From Spirochaetia bacterium UBA6919 (GTDB taxonomy: Bacteria; Spirochaetota; UBA6919): a stretch of DNA of 64,000 bases. This document shows, one piece after another, positions 38,045 through 45,398 of this stretch (the first letter of the stretch is position 1; every line of letters starts with the position of its first letter). The stretch spans positions 15,734 to 79,733 of the forward strand of contig DKAT01000114.1 in assembly GCA_002450905.1 (NCBI GenBank). The letters run 5' to 3'. The position numbers and the translations under genes are program-made. The notes beneath the pieces are model-generated. The model saw only the letters and a list, made by a program, of their open reading frames with translations. It had not been told where the DNA came from and ran no database searches.

Positions 38045-38061
38045 TTAGAATGAGATTCTAA
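38045..38061 (+). terminator. Short hairpin after mtnA
   Basis: TTAGAAT, three-base loop, ATTCTAA: a perfect 7-bp stem 22 bases after the mtnA stop. No U-run follows, so terminator function is doubtful. Confidence 0.25.
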
Positions 38062-38162
38062 ATTAAGTAACATAAAACGGGTACCCAAACAGGATTAAAG
38101 CATTATCGAAGAATCAAACAAATATAAAAAAACATAACATATCATTCCAGGAGGCGTTTACC

Positions 38163-38363
38163 GTGTTTGCTGACCCCTTATCCATAACCTTCGATGACAT
38201 TTATTCAACCAGTGAACAAAGATACTTAACAATAGGGCAATCAATTAACCAGAAATTATTAATAATTTCGCATACAGACGACGATCATAACCATGTCGTT
38301 AGAATTATCAGTGCAAGAGAGTTAACAAGTCATGAAAGACAACAATATGAAAAAAAACGATGA
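38163..38363 (+). CDS. brnT: BrnT-family toxin, N-terminally shortened
   Basis: 66 aa from GTG 38163. FADPLSITFDD, SEQRYLTIGQS, LLIISHT, VRIISARELTSHERQQYE are the BrnT core; this family is a RelE-like ribonuclease toxin. Homology continues upstream in frame (38127-38162: KKHNISFQEAFTV, the usual K-H-x-x-F-x-E-A block), and the frame is open to 38076, but there is no ATG, GTG or TTG there. By chance or selection, AGGAGG within that stretch (38149-38154) is an ideal ribosome site for GTG 38163. The N-terminal strand is probably lost or decayed, so toxicity is uncertain. Overlaps the antitoxin gene. Confidence 0.75.
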   Translation: MFADPLSITFDDIYSTSEQRYLTIGQSINQKLLIISHTDDDHNHVVRIISARELTSHERQQYEKKR

Positions 38364-38547
38364 TTCATTGGATGATACCTTAAAAGAAGAATACAATCTG
38401 GATGAACTCTTCTCAAAAGGAAATCCAGCTACGGGTAAATATTCTACACACTTTAAACAGGTGGTCGTCTTTTTGGATCAGGATCTAGTGAAGGATTACC
38501 CCAATTCGGAATCAGTCAATAAGGCACTACGTTCCCTCAAATCCTGA
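38332..38547 (+). CDS. BrnA-like antitoxin
   Basis: 71 aa, overlapping the toxin gene end by 32 bases (ATG 38332, or ATG 38347). C-terminal FKQVVVFLDQDLVKDYPNSESVNKALRSL is a ribbon-helix-helix-like module common in antitoxins of BrnT-type toxins (V-x-L-D-x-D-V, S-E-x-V-N-x-A-L-R). The N-terminal half is acidic and flexible, suited to toxin masking. The toxin-first order is normal for brnTA. Likely autorepressor. Confidence 0.7.
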   Translation: MKDNNMKKNDDSLDDTLKEEYNLDELFSKGNPATGKYSTHFKQVVVFLDQDLVKDYPNSESVNKALRSLKS

Positions 38548-38644
38548 CTATGAATCGAATCTTAGTCATATAATAATTTCCCAACCCTCTCAAGATTCTC
38601 GCCACCCCAATCCGAAATCAACACCTATGATCAAAATATTTTCC

Positions 38645-38674
38645 TTGACAACCCATATAACCCGATATTATATT
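38645..38674 (+). promoter_or_regulatory. Sigma-70-type promoter of the LRR gene
   Basis: Perfect -35 TTGACA (38645-38650), 18-base spacer, TATATT (38669-38674). The predicted start of transcription lies just before GTGGAGGA, so the leader would be very short. Confidence 0.6.
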
Positions 38675-38697
38675 CCAATCAAGTGGAGGATATGAAT

Positions 38698-39228
38698 ATG
38701 AAACAACTTTATAAATTCCTAACCCATTTCGTAACAGCCTGCTTTGTAGTACTCATTACCATTAATATATCCCACTCCAAACAATACACCCTAAAAGACA
38801 CCCAAAAATGGCTAAAACAATGGGGGAAATACTATACCATAGACCAGCTCAAATCAATCAAAAAACTTGAACTCTGTGGAACACACGATAGTCCTCTATT
38901 ATTCAGAGATATTAAGTCCATTTCAACACTCTCTTCCTTAGTAGAATTACGTCTTAATTATACAAATGTGTCAAATCTTACTCCAATTAAAGACCTCAGA
39001 AAATTAACAAAACTTAATCTTTTAGAATCAAAAGTATTCGATCTAAGACCCTTAAAAGACCTTAGGAACTTACAACATCTTAGCCTTGGTAATACAAAAA
39101 TATCCGATCTGAAACCCTTAAAAAATCTCAGGAATTTAAAAGAGCTTTATTTTTGGAATACAAAAGTATCAAAAGAGCAATTAGAAGCATTAAAAAAAGT
39201 TTTACCAAATTGTAAATTTATTAAATAA
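38698..39228 (+). CDS. Exported leucine-rich-repeat protein
   Basis: About 176 aa. ATG 38698 is placed eight bases after GGAGG; upstream in-frame GTG 38683 overlaps that ribosome site. Signal-like KFLTHFVTACFVVLITINIS, then TQKWLKQWGKYYTIDQLKS, then four or five 22-residue LRRs of internalin type (LTKLNLLESKVFDLRPLKDL), and a cap LEALKKVLPNCKFI. N-cap and C-cap match the frameshifted LRR gene at 265-1439, so the two are paralogues. Protein-binding role inferred; partner unknown. Confidence 0.82.
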   Translation: MKQLYKFLTHFVTACFVVLITINISHSKQYTLKDTQKWLKQWGKYYTIDQLKSIKKLELCGTHDSPLLFRDIKSISTLSSLVELRLNYTNVSNLTPIKDLRKLTKLNLLESKVFDLRPLKDLRNLQHLSLGNTKISDLKPLKNLRNLKELYFWNTKVSKEQLEALKKVLPNCKFIK

Positions 39229-39235
39229 TAGTGAG

Positions 39236-39901
39236 TTAAACAATCCTCTTCACCCCAAAAGCCCCTCTCCCAAATGTCCCAGTCCCAAAACCCGCCTTGG
39301 GAGTCTGTTCATAAGGCGGGATAATCCCCACATCGGTCCACAGATCCTCGATGACCTTCCCCGAATCAGGAAGAATCCCATATCGTGTCACATTGAGCCA
39401 TTGATGAGTGTCTAGATATTTTATGCTCCGTCCCAGTTGTTTCATAAAAGTTTTCGTCTTCCGATAAGTGTATATCGCCTTAATGAGCCGGTGATCTCTT
39501 TCCTCCAGCATCGCTTTTTTTGGGGACTCCTGATAGGTAATTAGATTTAATGTATTGGAAATATAGTCCAGCGCCAGAGTGTGATCCCCCAATTCTGATA
39601 ATTTTATCCGATACATCACGAGAAATGACGATAAAAACGCTCTGTACCCATCTCTGAACCGATTATCCACTGCGATAAGATCCCAGTATTGTTTATTAGC
39701 AAGTTTCTCAAAATTTTTCCAGCGTAAAACTCCCTCCATTAAAGCACTTCTCTGTTCCTGTTGGATTTGAGTCTTTGGATTGCTAGGTGAAACCTTGATC
39801 TTAATGAACATCTTCCCGAGTTTTGTCCTCTGAACAACGTGTTTCCCTATCTTCCCCCACATCACCGGACTGTGATCCACCCCTTCTAAAATTATCGCCA
39901 T
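39236..39901 (-). CDS. Orphan protein of unknown function, compositionally distinct
   Basis: 221 aa. ATG 39901 follows GGAGGGAAGCC. The block SPSNPKTQIQQEQRSALMEG, then VLRWKNFEKLANKQYWDLIA and DGYRAFLSSFL, is of the type seen in phage- or PVC-associated structural proteins, and the C-terminus is FGTGTFGRGAFG. I do not recognise the family with certainty. G+C is visibly higher than in neighbours, with many C runs, and a 60-bp palindromic repeat lies 40 bases upstream of its start. Signs point to horizontal acquisition. Confidence 0.6.
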   Translation of the reverse strand: MAIILEGVDHSPVMWGKIGKHVVQRTKLGKMFIKIKVSPSNPKTQIQQEQRSALMEGVLRWKNFEKLANKQYWDLIAVDNRFRDGYRAFLSSFLVMYRIKLSELGDHTLALDYISNTLNLITYQESPKKAMLEERDHRLIKAIYTYRKTKTFMKQLGRSIKYLDTHQWLNVTRYGILPDSGKVIEDLWTDVGIIPPYEQTPKAGFGTGTFGRGAFGVKRIV

Positions 39902-39942
39902 GGCTTCCCTCCATATGCATATTACTCATAACACTGATACTT

Positions 39943-40002
39943 GTCATCCTGAGGCTCTCGAAGGATATTGAGAGATCATGGATTATAGAGCCTCACCATG
40001 AC
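39943..40002. repeat. 60-bp REP-like palindromic element
   Basis: Ends are GTCATCCTGAGGCTCT and, inverted, GTCATGGTGAGGCTCT (14 of 16 match). The left part also forms a small hairpin ATCCT...AGGAT. A second partial copy lies at 63916 and a 12-base match at 41897. Resembles the short GTCATNNTGAG-type hairpin repeats found dispersed in many bacteria. Confidence 0.7.
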
Positions 40003-40075
40003 AGTTCGCATTGTTCAAACAGTCTCGACAGGGCATTCCAAAAATCTTGATAACCTGATGAAATAAATAATCAGG

Positions 40076-40102
40076 ATCGGAATTAAAATTCTTAGTTCCG
40101 AT
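40076..40102 (+). repeat. 27-bp dispersed near-palindrome, copy 3
   Basis: Arms ATCGGAA and TTCCGAT; centre TTAAAATTCTTAG. 295 bases upstream of the sigma-54 activator start. Confidence 0.85.
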
Positions 40103-40396
40103 TGTGATTATTTTATAAACTTGTTTGTCCATTATTTAAAAAATGCTTTTATCAAGTGTTCAAAGTTAGGTGGACAATGGATTGAATAATGATTTATTGA
40201 TATACGATAAATCATTAAATCATCCTAAGGATTTTTTACGTATATCTTTCATTTTAAAAGAATCTTAGTATATTTATGCAGGGTTATTGTATTCACCTGA
40301 AAAGATATTCAAACCCATAAAATAAATAATAATACCTTGCAAATCAAAGACCTTAACGAAATGTCTTCCTGATTACTCATAAAAATTTAGGCTGCT

Positions 40397-41803
40397 ATGG
40401 ATCAAACAAAAAACATTTTAATTATTGATGACGAAAAAAATATGCACTATTCCTTCAAGAGATTACTCAATCAAAATGAGTTTCAGTTCACCTCTTGTTA
40501 TGATGGGGAGGAGGGTCTTCAGAAAATTACCTCTCAGGATTGGAATCTTGTGATTATGGATATCCGTATGCCTAAAATGGATGGGCTCACAGTCCTCAAG
40601 AAGGCCAAGGAAGTTAATCAAAAGATCGTTGTGATTATCGTGACTGCCCATGGTACGACAGAAACAGCGATTGAAGCCATGAGACTGGGTGCTTATGACT
40701 ATTTAATTAAGCCTTTTGATAACGATGAGTTTAAGAATCTTGTCTACAAAGCCCTTGAAGATAGCGAGAAGATGAGGAGCAGTGTCAGCCTCTCTAATGA
40801 AGTCAGTGTGTCGGATGAAGGGGATGTGATTATAGGGAAGAGTCCCAAAATGCAGGCTATTTATAAAACCATTGGTCAGATTGCTGAGAAAGACGTCAAT
40901 GTACTGGTAACAGGAGAGAGTGGAACAGGAAAAGAACTCGTAGCCAGAGCCATTTATACCCACAGCCAAAGAAAAAATACACCTTTCCTTACTGTGAACT
41001 GTGCAGCCATTCCTGAGAATCTATTAGAGAGTGAGTTATTTGGACATGAAAAGGGGTCGTTTACTGGTGCTCTCTATCAGCATATAGGGAAATTTGAGAA
41101 ATCCAACAACGGAACCCTCTTTTTAGACGAGATTGGAGACATGAGTTTCCCTCTCCAAGCCAAGTTACTCAGAGTATTACAGACGGGTGAATTTGAAAGA
41201 GTGGGTGGAAATAAGATATTAAAATCCAATGTACGGATTATCGCTGCAACAAACAAGAATCTTTTAGAGGAAGTCAAGAAAAATAATTTCAGAGAAGACC
41301 TGTACTACCGTCTTAACGTTATATCCATTCACATCCCTCCATTAAGAGAGCGAAAGGAAGATATCCCTCTTTTAATCACCTATTTTATAAACAAATATAA
41401 CCATAAATACGAAAGAAATATTATTGGATTAACACGACCGGCAAATTTAAAATTACAGAATTATCAATACCCAGGTAATATCCGGGAACTGGAGAATATC
41501 ATCAATCGATCCGTGGTCGTTTGTAACAGCGATCAGATCTCAGAACAGGACATTACCCTTACTCCTCCTAGCAAAGCATCTTTTGATGAATTCAAACAGG
41601 ATTTCACCCAGCTTATGGAAAAGGTTTTTGAGAAGATCATTGATTTGAACGACGATTACCGCCATGAGATATTCCCATTAATTGAAGAGATCCTCATTAA
41701 AAAAGCTCTTGATAAGGAGAAGGGAAATCAGGTAAGGGCATCCAATCTCCTAGGCATCAGTCGGAATACATTACGTAATCGTATCGAGAGATATAATCTA
41801 TAA
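40397..41803 (+). CDS. Sigma-54-dependent response regulator (NtrC family)
   Basis: 468 aa. Receiver domain with phosphoacceptor Asp55 (VIMDIRMPKMDG) and Lys105, AAA+ domain with Walker A GESGTGKE (173-180), GSFTGA at 220-225 (the sigma-54 contact loop, usually GAFTGA), Walker B GTLFLDEIGDM, and a Fis-type helix-turn-helix at the end (RASNLLGISRNTLRNRI). Activates sigma-54 promoters after phosphorylation. No histidine kinase gene is adjacent, so its partner and targets are not visible here. Confidence 0.95.
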   Translation: MDQTKNILIIDDEKNMHYSFKRLLNQNEFQFTSCYDGEEGLQKITSQDWNLVIMDIRMPKMDGLTVLKKAKEVNQKIVVIIVTAHGTTETAIEAMRLGAYDYLIKPFDNDEFKNLVYKALEDSEKMRSSVSLSNEVSVSDEGDVIIGKSPKMQAIYKTIGQIAEKDVNVLVTGESGTGKELVARAIYTHSQRKNTPFLTVNCAAIPENLLESELFGHEKGSFTGALYQHIGKFEKSNNGTLFLDEIGDMSFPLQAKLLRVLQTGEFERVGGNKILKSNVRIIAATNKNLLEEVKKNNFREDLYYRLNVISIHIPPLRERKEDIPLLITYFINKYNHKYERNIIGLTRPANLKLQNYQYPGNIRELENIINRSVVVCNSDQISEQDITLTPPSKASFDEFKQDFTQLMEKVFEKIIDLNDDYRHEIFPLIEEILIKKALDKEKGNQVRASNLLGISRNTLRNRIERYNL

Positions 41804-41852
41804 TCATTTCTAAAAAAATATTTTATTTCAACCGCTCATAATCAAAAACCAC

Positions 41853-41881
41853 TTGACAAATTTCTGTTTTTCTAATACTTT
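41853..41881 (+). promoter_or_regulatory. Probable promoter of the 41918 gene
   Basis: Perfect -35 TTGACA (41853-41858), 17-base spacer, TACTTT (41876-41881), 37 bases before ATG 41918. A 12-base REP-like match (CATGGTGAGGCT, 41897-41908) lies in the leader. Confidence 0.45.
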
Positions 41882-41917
41882 TCTATATATAAATACCATG
41901 GTGAGGCTATATTTTAT

Positions 41918-42673
41918 ATGACAAATGTCGATTATCCATATTATTTTAATCCTGATTTGGGTGAGGATATTAACAAGAAGATCAATCTGGAAATCATGAA
42001 ATACGCTGGAATGTATGTCTTGAAATTAATTGATTTACCACCTAAAGAGGGTGGGCATATCTTTGAGGTTCCCTTAGCCCTTGAGGATGAACACCTTGAG
42101 CCTGTCTTAGATGATTTATTATTCCATGGACTAATTGATATTGATACTGTAAGAACATGTTATGTACTCACACAAGACGGACGAAATTATGTCGACAAGT
42201 TAATCGGTGAGGTGGAAGCATATATTGATAAATATCAGGAGTTCGAACCTACTACCAAAGTAAATCTCATGCGCCGTGATAATATTAATCCTCTAAGAGC
42301 AAGGTTCTTATGGGGGCTATACGATGGAGAGTTCGATGATTTAAACGAATGGCAGGACAACTGGCAGATTAATCCTGCTGAAAGGGTCGATGATTGGAGA
42401 TTTGTAATCACCAGGAAAGAATTTTACGATATGTTATTCGAACATATAAATAATATGGAAGTGCTGGACGATGATGCACTGGATGAAGTTCTCCGTCAGG
42501 CACAGGAGGATAGGAGAATTGAAGCTCCACAAATTCAAATTACACGTGTGGATAATACACCTGTGAACGTTAATTACCCAAGAGAAGAGGTCGTGTACGA
42601 AACAAGATATTATCATGATCCCTATTATTTTAATCCGGTGTATGATCCTTTATTCTGGTATATAGTATTTTAA
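41918..42673 (+). CDS. Hypothetical protein with winged-helix-like N-terminal part
   Basis: 251 aa, acidic, soluble. Residues about 20-105 could be a winged helix (LEPVLDDLLFHGLIDIDTVRTCYVLTQDGRNYVDKLI, with a strand-turn-strand before the last helix). The C-terminus is Tyr/Pro/Phe-rich (YYHDPYYFNPVYDPLFWY), unusual for a soluble protein. I do not recognise the family. Followed 30 bases later by the cytochrome c gene, so the two may be coexpressed. Confidence 0.6.
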   Translation: MTNVDYPYYFNPDLGEDINKKINLEIMKYAGMYVLKLIDLPPKEGGHIFEVPLALEDEHLEPVLDDLLFHGLIDIDTVRTCYVLTQDGRNYVDKLIGEVEAYIDKYQEFEPTTKVNLMRRDNINPLRARFLWGLYDGEFDDLNEWQDNWQINPAERVDDWRFVITRKEFYDMLFEHINNMEVLDDDALDEVLRQAQEDRRIEAPQIQITRVDNTPVNVNYPREEVVYETRYYHDPYYFNPVYDPLFWYIVF

Positions 42674-42703
42674 AAAAATATATTATATATAAGGGAGGTA
42701 TTT

Positions 42704-43132
42704 ATGTATATTATATATTTGATAATAATATTATTTAATTTCTTCCAGTATAATACAGAACAACATAAACCAGGATATAATGATCAATATTCTAAGTTGG
42801 AATTTAATTATCTAAATCGAAATCAGGGATATCACATTCTGGAAAACAGGAGCTGCATAGCCTGTCATAGCACAAATGGTTCCAATGGAAAGGGTCCTAC
42901 ATTCAAGGGCTTGTATGGAAGTAAGGTTAAGGTTCTTACCCATAGTAAGGAACGGGAAATAAAGGTAGATGAGAAGTATATTATTCAATCAATCCGAGAT
43001 CCCCGTGCTGATATTGTCGAAGGATATGAAGATATTATGCCCGTCATAGAAGACATCTCAGATAAAGAAATATATGCTATCATAGATTATTTAAAACTTA
43101 TTGGAAAAGAAAATCAGTGGAAGAAGAATTAA
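42704..43132 (+). CDS. Monohaem cytochrome c (COX2-C-like)
   Basis: 142 aa. N-terminal hydrophobic segment (MYIIYLIIILFNFFQ) as anchor or signal; haem-binding CIACHS with the following NGSNGKGPTFKGLYGSKV, and a distal Met in EDIMPV. The spacing GPTFKGLYG ... DEKYIIQSIRDP matches the cytochrome c domain that ends subunit II of caa3 oxidases, here as a separate protein. AGGGAGG precedes ATG 42704. Suggests a respiratory electron carrier; no oxidase genes lie in the window. Confidence 0.88.
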   Translation: MYIIYLIIILFNFFQYNTEQHKPGYNDQYSKLEFNYLNRNQGYHILENRSCIACHSTNGSNGKGPTFKGLYGSKVKVLTHSKEREIKVDEKYIIQSIRDPRADIVEGYEDIMPVIEDISDKEIYAIIDYLKLIGKENQWKKN

Positions 43133-43208
43133 ATTCCCTGTTCAAGTGTTATCATATTCAATCATAATTATAAAATAATTTAACAATCAATCAATGGAGG
43201 TGTAACTT

Positions 43209-44021
43209 ATGTACAAGATAGGGTTACTTATAACCTTAATTATGATAATGGGCGTTTCGGTAAATAACTGTGGATCCAAACAACAGGAAAAAAAATGGGC
43301 TACAGGGGATACCATGAAAGCCAATGACATTCAATTAGATGTAAGAGCCGTAGAAAAGGCTTTTCAGGAAGCTAAAGATGTGAAGGACTTTGAAGAAAGG
43401 GTCAATAAAATCTATACTGGAGAAGAACTCATTGGAGTCGTTGTTGAAGACAAAGGCCGTACTCAACAGGTCGTGACTTTGTATGTCGATAGGAACAACA
43501 ATCATTCGTATGATACAGGTGAAGAAATCCTCAGATTAACAAGAGGGCCAATTGAAAACAACAATGTCACCTATGTTACAACAGGATATGGTCCCTATGC
43601 ATACTATTCCAGACCATCCCCGGTTTCTTATGCTCTGGCTGGAGCTGCTGTTGGTGCTTTCATAGCCCTGGCTGTTTTCAGACCGTACTCAACCCCTGTC
43701 GCACGTTATACCACGATCAGACAAACAAGAACTGCATATAGAAGTACTCCTGCATATCGAAGCCAGGTACAAAGATCCAGAACATTATCTCGGAGTTTCA
43801 GTAAAAATGCTCCCAGTCATCTTAAATCTTCAGCAAGATCTTGGAATAGCAAAGGAATGCAGAAGGGAAGTTTTATGAAGGGTGATCGGAAGGCATCATC
43901 TCCCTCAAAATCAACCTCATCTTCTTCAAGTGAAAAAAGATCATTTGGTTCTTCTAATAGAACAAGCTCTCCAACTCGATCTGGAGGTACAAGAAGTTTT
44001 GGAGGCCGAAAAAGACGATAA
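43209..44021 (+). CDS. Exported protein with Ser/Arg-rich basic tail
   Basis: 270 aa; ATG 43209 follows GGAGGTG. MYKIGLLITLIMIMGVSVNNC looks like a lipoprotein signal, though N-N before Cys is an unusual lipobox. The middle (LIGVVVEDKGRTQQVVTLYVDRNNN, YDTGEEILRL) is a small globular domain; a hydrophobic Ala/Gly stretch (YALAGAAVGAFIALAVF) follows; residues about 175-270 are low-complexity Ser, Arg, Thr. Function not recognised. A terminator follows, closing the 41918-44021 transcription unit. Confidence 0.65.
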   Translation: MYKIGLLITLIMIMGVSVNNCGSKQQEKKWATGDTMKANDIQLDVRAVEKAFQEAKDVKDFEERVNKIYTGEELIGVVVEDKGRTQQVVTLYVDRNNNHSYDTGEEILRLTRGPIENNNVTYVTTGYGPYAYYSRPSPVSYALAGAAVGAFIALAVFRPYSTPVARYTTIRQTRTAYRSTPAYRSQVQRSRTLSRSFSKNAPSHLKSSARSWNSKGMQKGSFMKGDRKASSPSKSTSSSSSEKRSFGSSNRTSSPTRSGGTRSFGGRKRR

Positions 44022-44061
44022 GTACATTATATATTCAAATCACCGAATTAATAACCCATAG

Positions 44062-44087
44062 AACGCCTGGATCATCATTCAGGCGTT
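44062..44087 (+). terminator. Rho-independent terminator
   Basis: AACGCCTG (44062-44069), ten-base loop, CAGGCGTT (44080-44087), then TCGTATTTTT. Perfect 8-bp GC-rich stem in AT-rich surroundings, 41 bases after the stop at 44021. Confidence 0.8.
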
Positions 44088-44128
44088 TCGTATTTTTATA
44101 ATAGATAAACAGAAACAGGAGAACCTTC

Positions 44129-45370
44129 ATGGAGCATTTAAAAAAAATAGACCCAGATATTTATAATTTGATTAAAAAGGAAGAACAACGCCAATATGAT
44201 AAAATCCGCCTGATCCCTTCTGAAAACTACACATCCCGGGCAGTTTTAGAAGCCACTGGAACTATTTTAACCAATAAATACTCCGAAGGCTATTCTGGGA
44301 AAAGATATTATGAAGGTCAGCAAATAATTGATCAGATAGAGAATATTGCCAATGAACGTGCTAAATCTCTTTTCAAAGCAGAACACGCAAATACTCAGCC
44401 CCTATCAGGTTCTCCAGCAAATATGGCTGTCTACTTTGCCCTTCTCAAAGTTGGTGATAAAATTATGGGACAGGGACTCCCCCATGGAGGTCACCTTACC
44501 CATGGATGGAACGTCAGCTTCTCAGGTAAATATTATCAGTCTATACCCTATGGTCTCAGTGAAAAAACAAATCGCCTTGATTATGATCAGATCAGAGATT
44601 TAGCAAAGAAAGAGCGTCCCAAACTTATATGGGCTGGAGCAAGTGCCTATCCAAGAGAAATTGATTTCAAAATATTTTCAGATATAGCAAAAGAAATAGG
44701 AGCTTATTTTGCTGCAGACATAGCCCATATCGCAGGTCTTGTTGCTGGGGACGTACATCAAAGCCCTATTCCCTATGCCGATGTTGTCACAACGACTACC
44801 CATAAAACACTGAGAGGACCAAGAGGCGGAATGATTCTTTGTAAAGAGCAATTTGCAAAAGAAATTGATCGTGCAGTTTTTCCAACAATTCAGGGAGGGC
44901 CTCATAACCATACCACCGCTGCTATAGCCGTTGCTTTGAAAGAAGCAGATTCCAAATCATTTAAAGAGTACGCAAACCAAGTGGTTAAAAATGCTAAAAT
45001 CCTGGCAGAAGAATTACTTGCCACGGGTTATAATCTTGTTACTGGTGGAACTGACAATCATCTTATCTTAATTGACCTGACAAATAAAGGAACTTCAGGT
45101 AAACCCATTGCTAAAGCACTTGATCAGGCAGGAATTGTATGCAATTATAATTCAGTACCCTTCGATCAGAGAAAGCCATTTGATCCCAGTGGTATACGTT
45201 TGGGAACACCAGCAATAACTTCCAGAGGAATGAAAGAAAAAGAGATGATCCAGTTGGCTAAGTGGATGGACCAGGTAATAAAAAATAGTCAGGATGAATC
45301 CCTACTTAATAAAATAGCACAGGAAGTGAAGGATTTATGTAAAAATTTCCCCCCTCCAGGACTCGATTAA
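44129..45370 (+). CDS. glyA: Serine hydroxymethyltransferase
   Basis: 413 aa, normal length. PLP enzyme interconverting serine and glycine with tetrahydrofolate. Signatures: IRLIPSENYTSRAVLEATG, GYSGKRYYEGQQ, GQGLPHGGHLTHG, and the PLP lysine in DVVTTTTHKTLRGPRGG. ACAGGAG precedes the ATG. Lies convergent with gcvPB, linking two one-carbon genes. Confidence 0.97.
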   Translation: MEHLKKIDPDIYNLIKKEEQRQYDKIRLIPSENYTSRAVLEATGTILTNKYSEGYSGKRYYEGQQIIDQIENIANERAKSLFKAEHANTQPLSGSPANMAVYFALLKVGDKIMGQGLPHGGHLTHGWNVSFSGKYYQSIPYGLSEKTNRLDYDQIRDLAKKERPKLIWAGASAYPREIDFKIFSDIAKEIGAYFAADIAHIAGLVAGDVHQSPIPYADVVTTTTHKTLRGPRGGMILCKEQFAKEIDRAVFPTIQGGPHNHTTAAIAVALKEADSKSFKEYANQVVKNAKILAEELLATGYNLVTGGTDNHLILIDLTNKGTSGKPIAKALDQAGIVCNYNSVPFDQRKPFDPSGIRLGTPAITSRGMKEKEMIQLAKWMDQVIKNSQDESLLNKIAQEVKDLCKNFPPPGLD

Positions 45371-45398
45371 GTCAATATTAAATAGGATCAATTTGAGT

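Larger units (their letters stand above)
39902..40396. other. Divergent intergenic region with two repeat families
   Basis: 495 bases between the orphan gene and the sigma-54 activator. Contains the 60-bp palindromic element (39943-40002) and the 27-bp palindrome copy 3 (40076-40102). The rest is AT-rich with no recognised gene. Confidence 0.6.

Noticed and set aside
38545..38568. Terminator after brnA (TGACTA...TAGTCA)
   Set aside because: Six-bp AT-rich stem with no T run and overlapping the stop codon.
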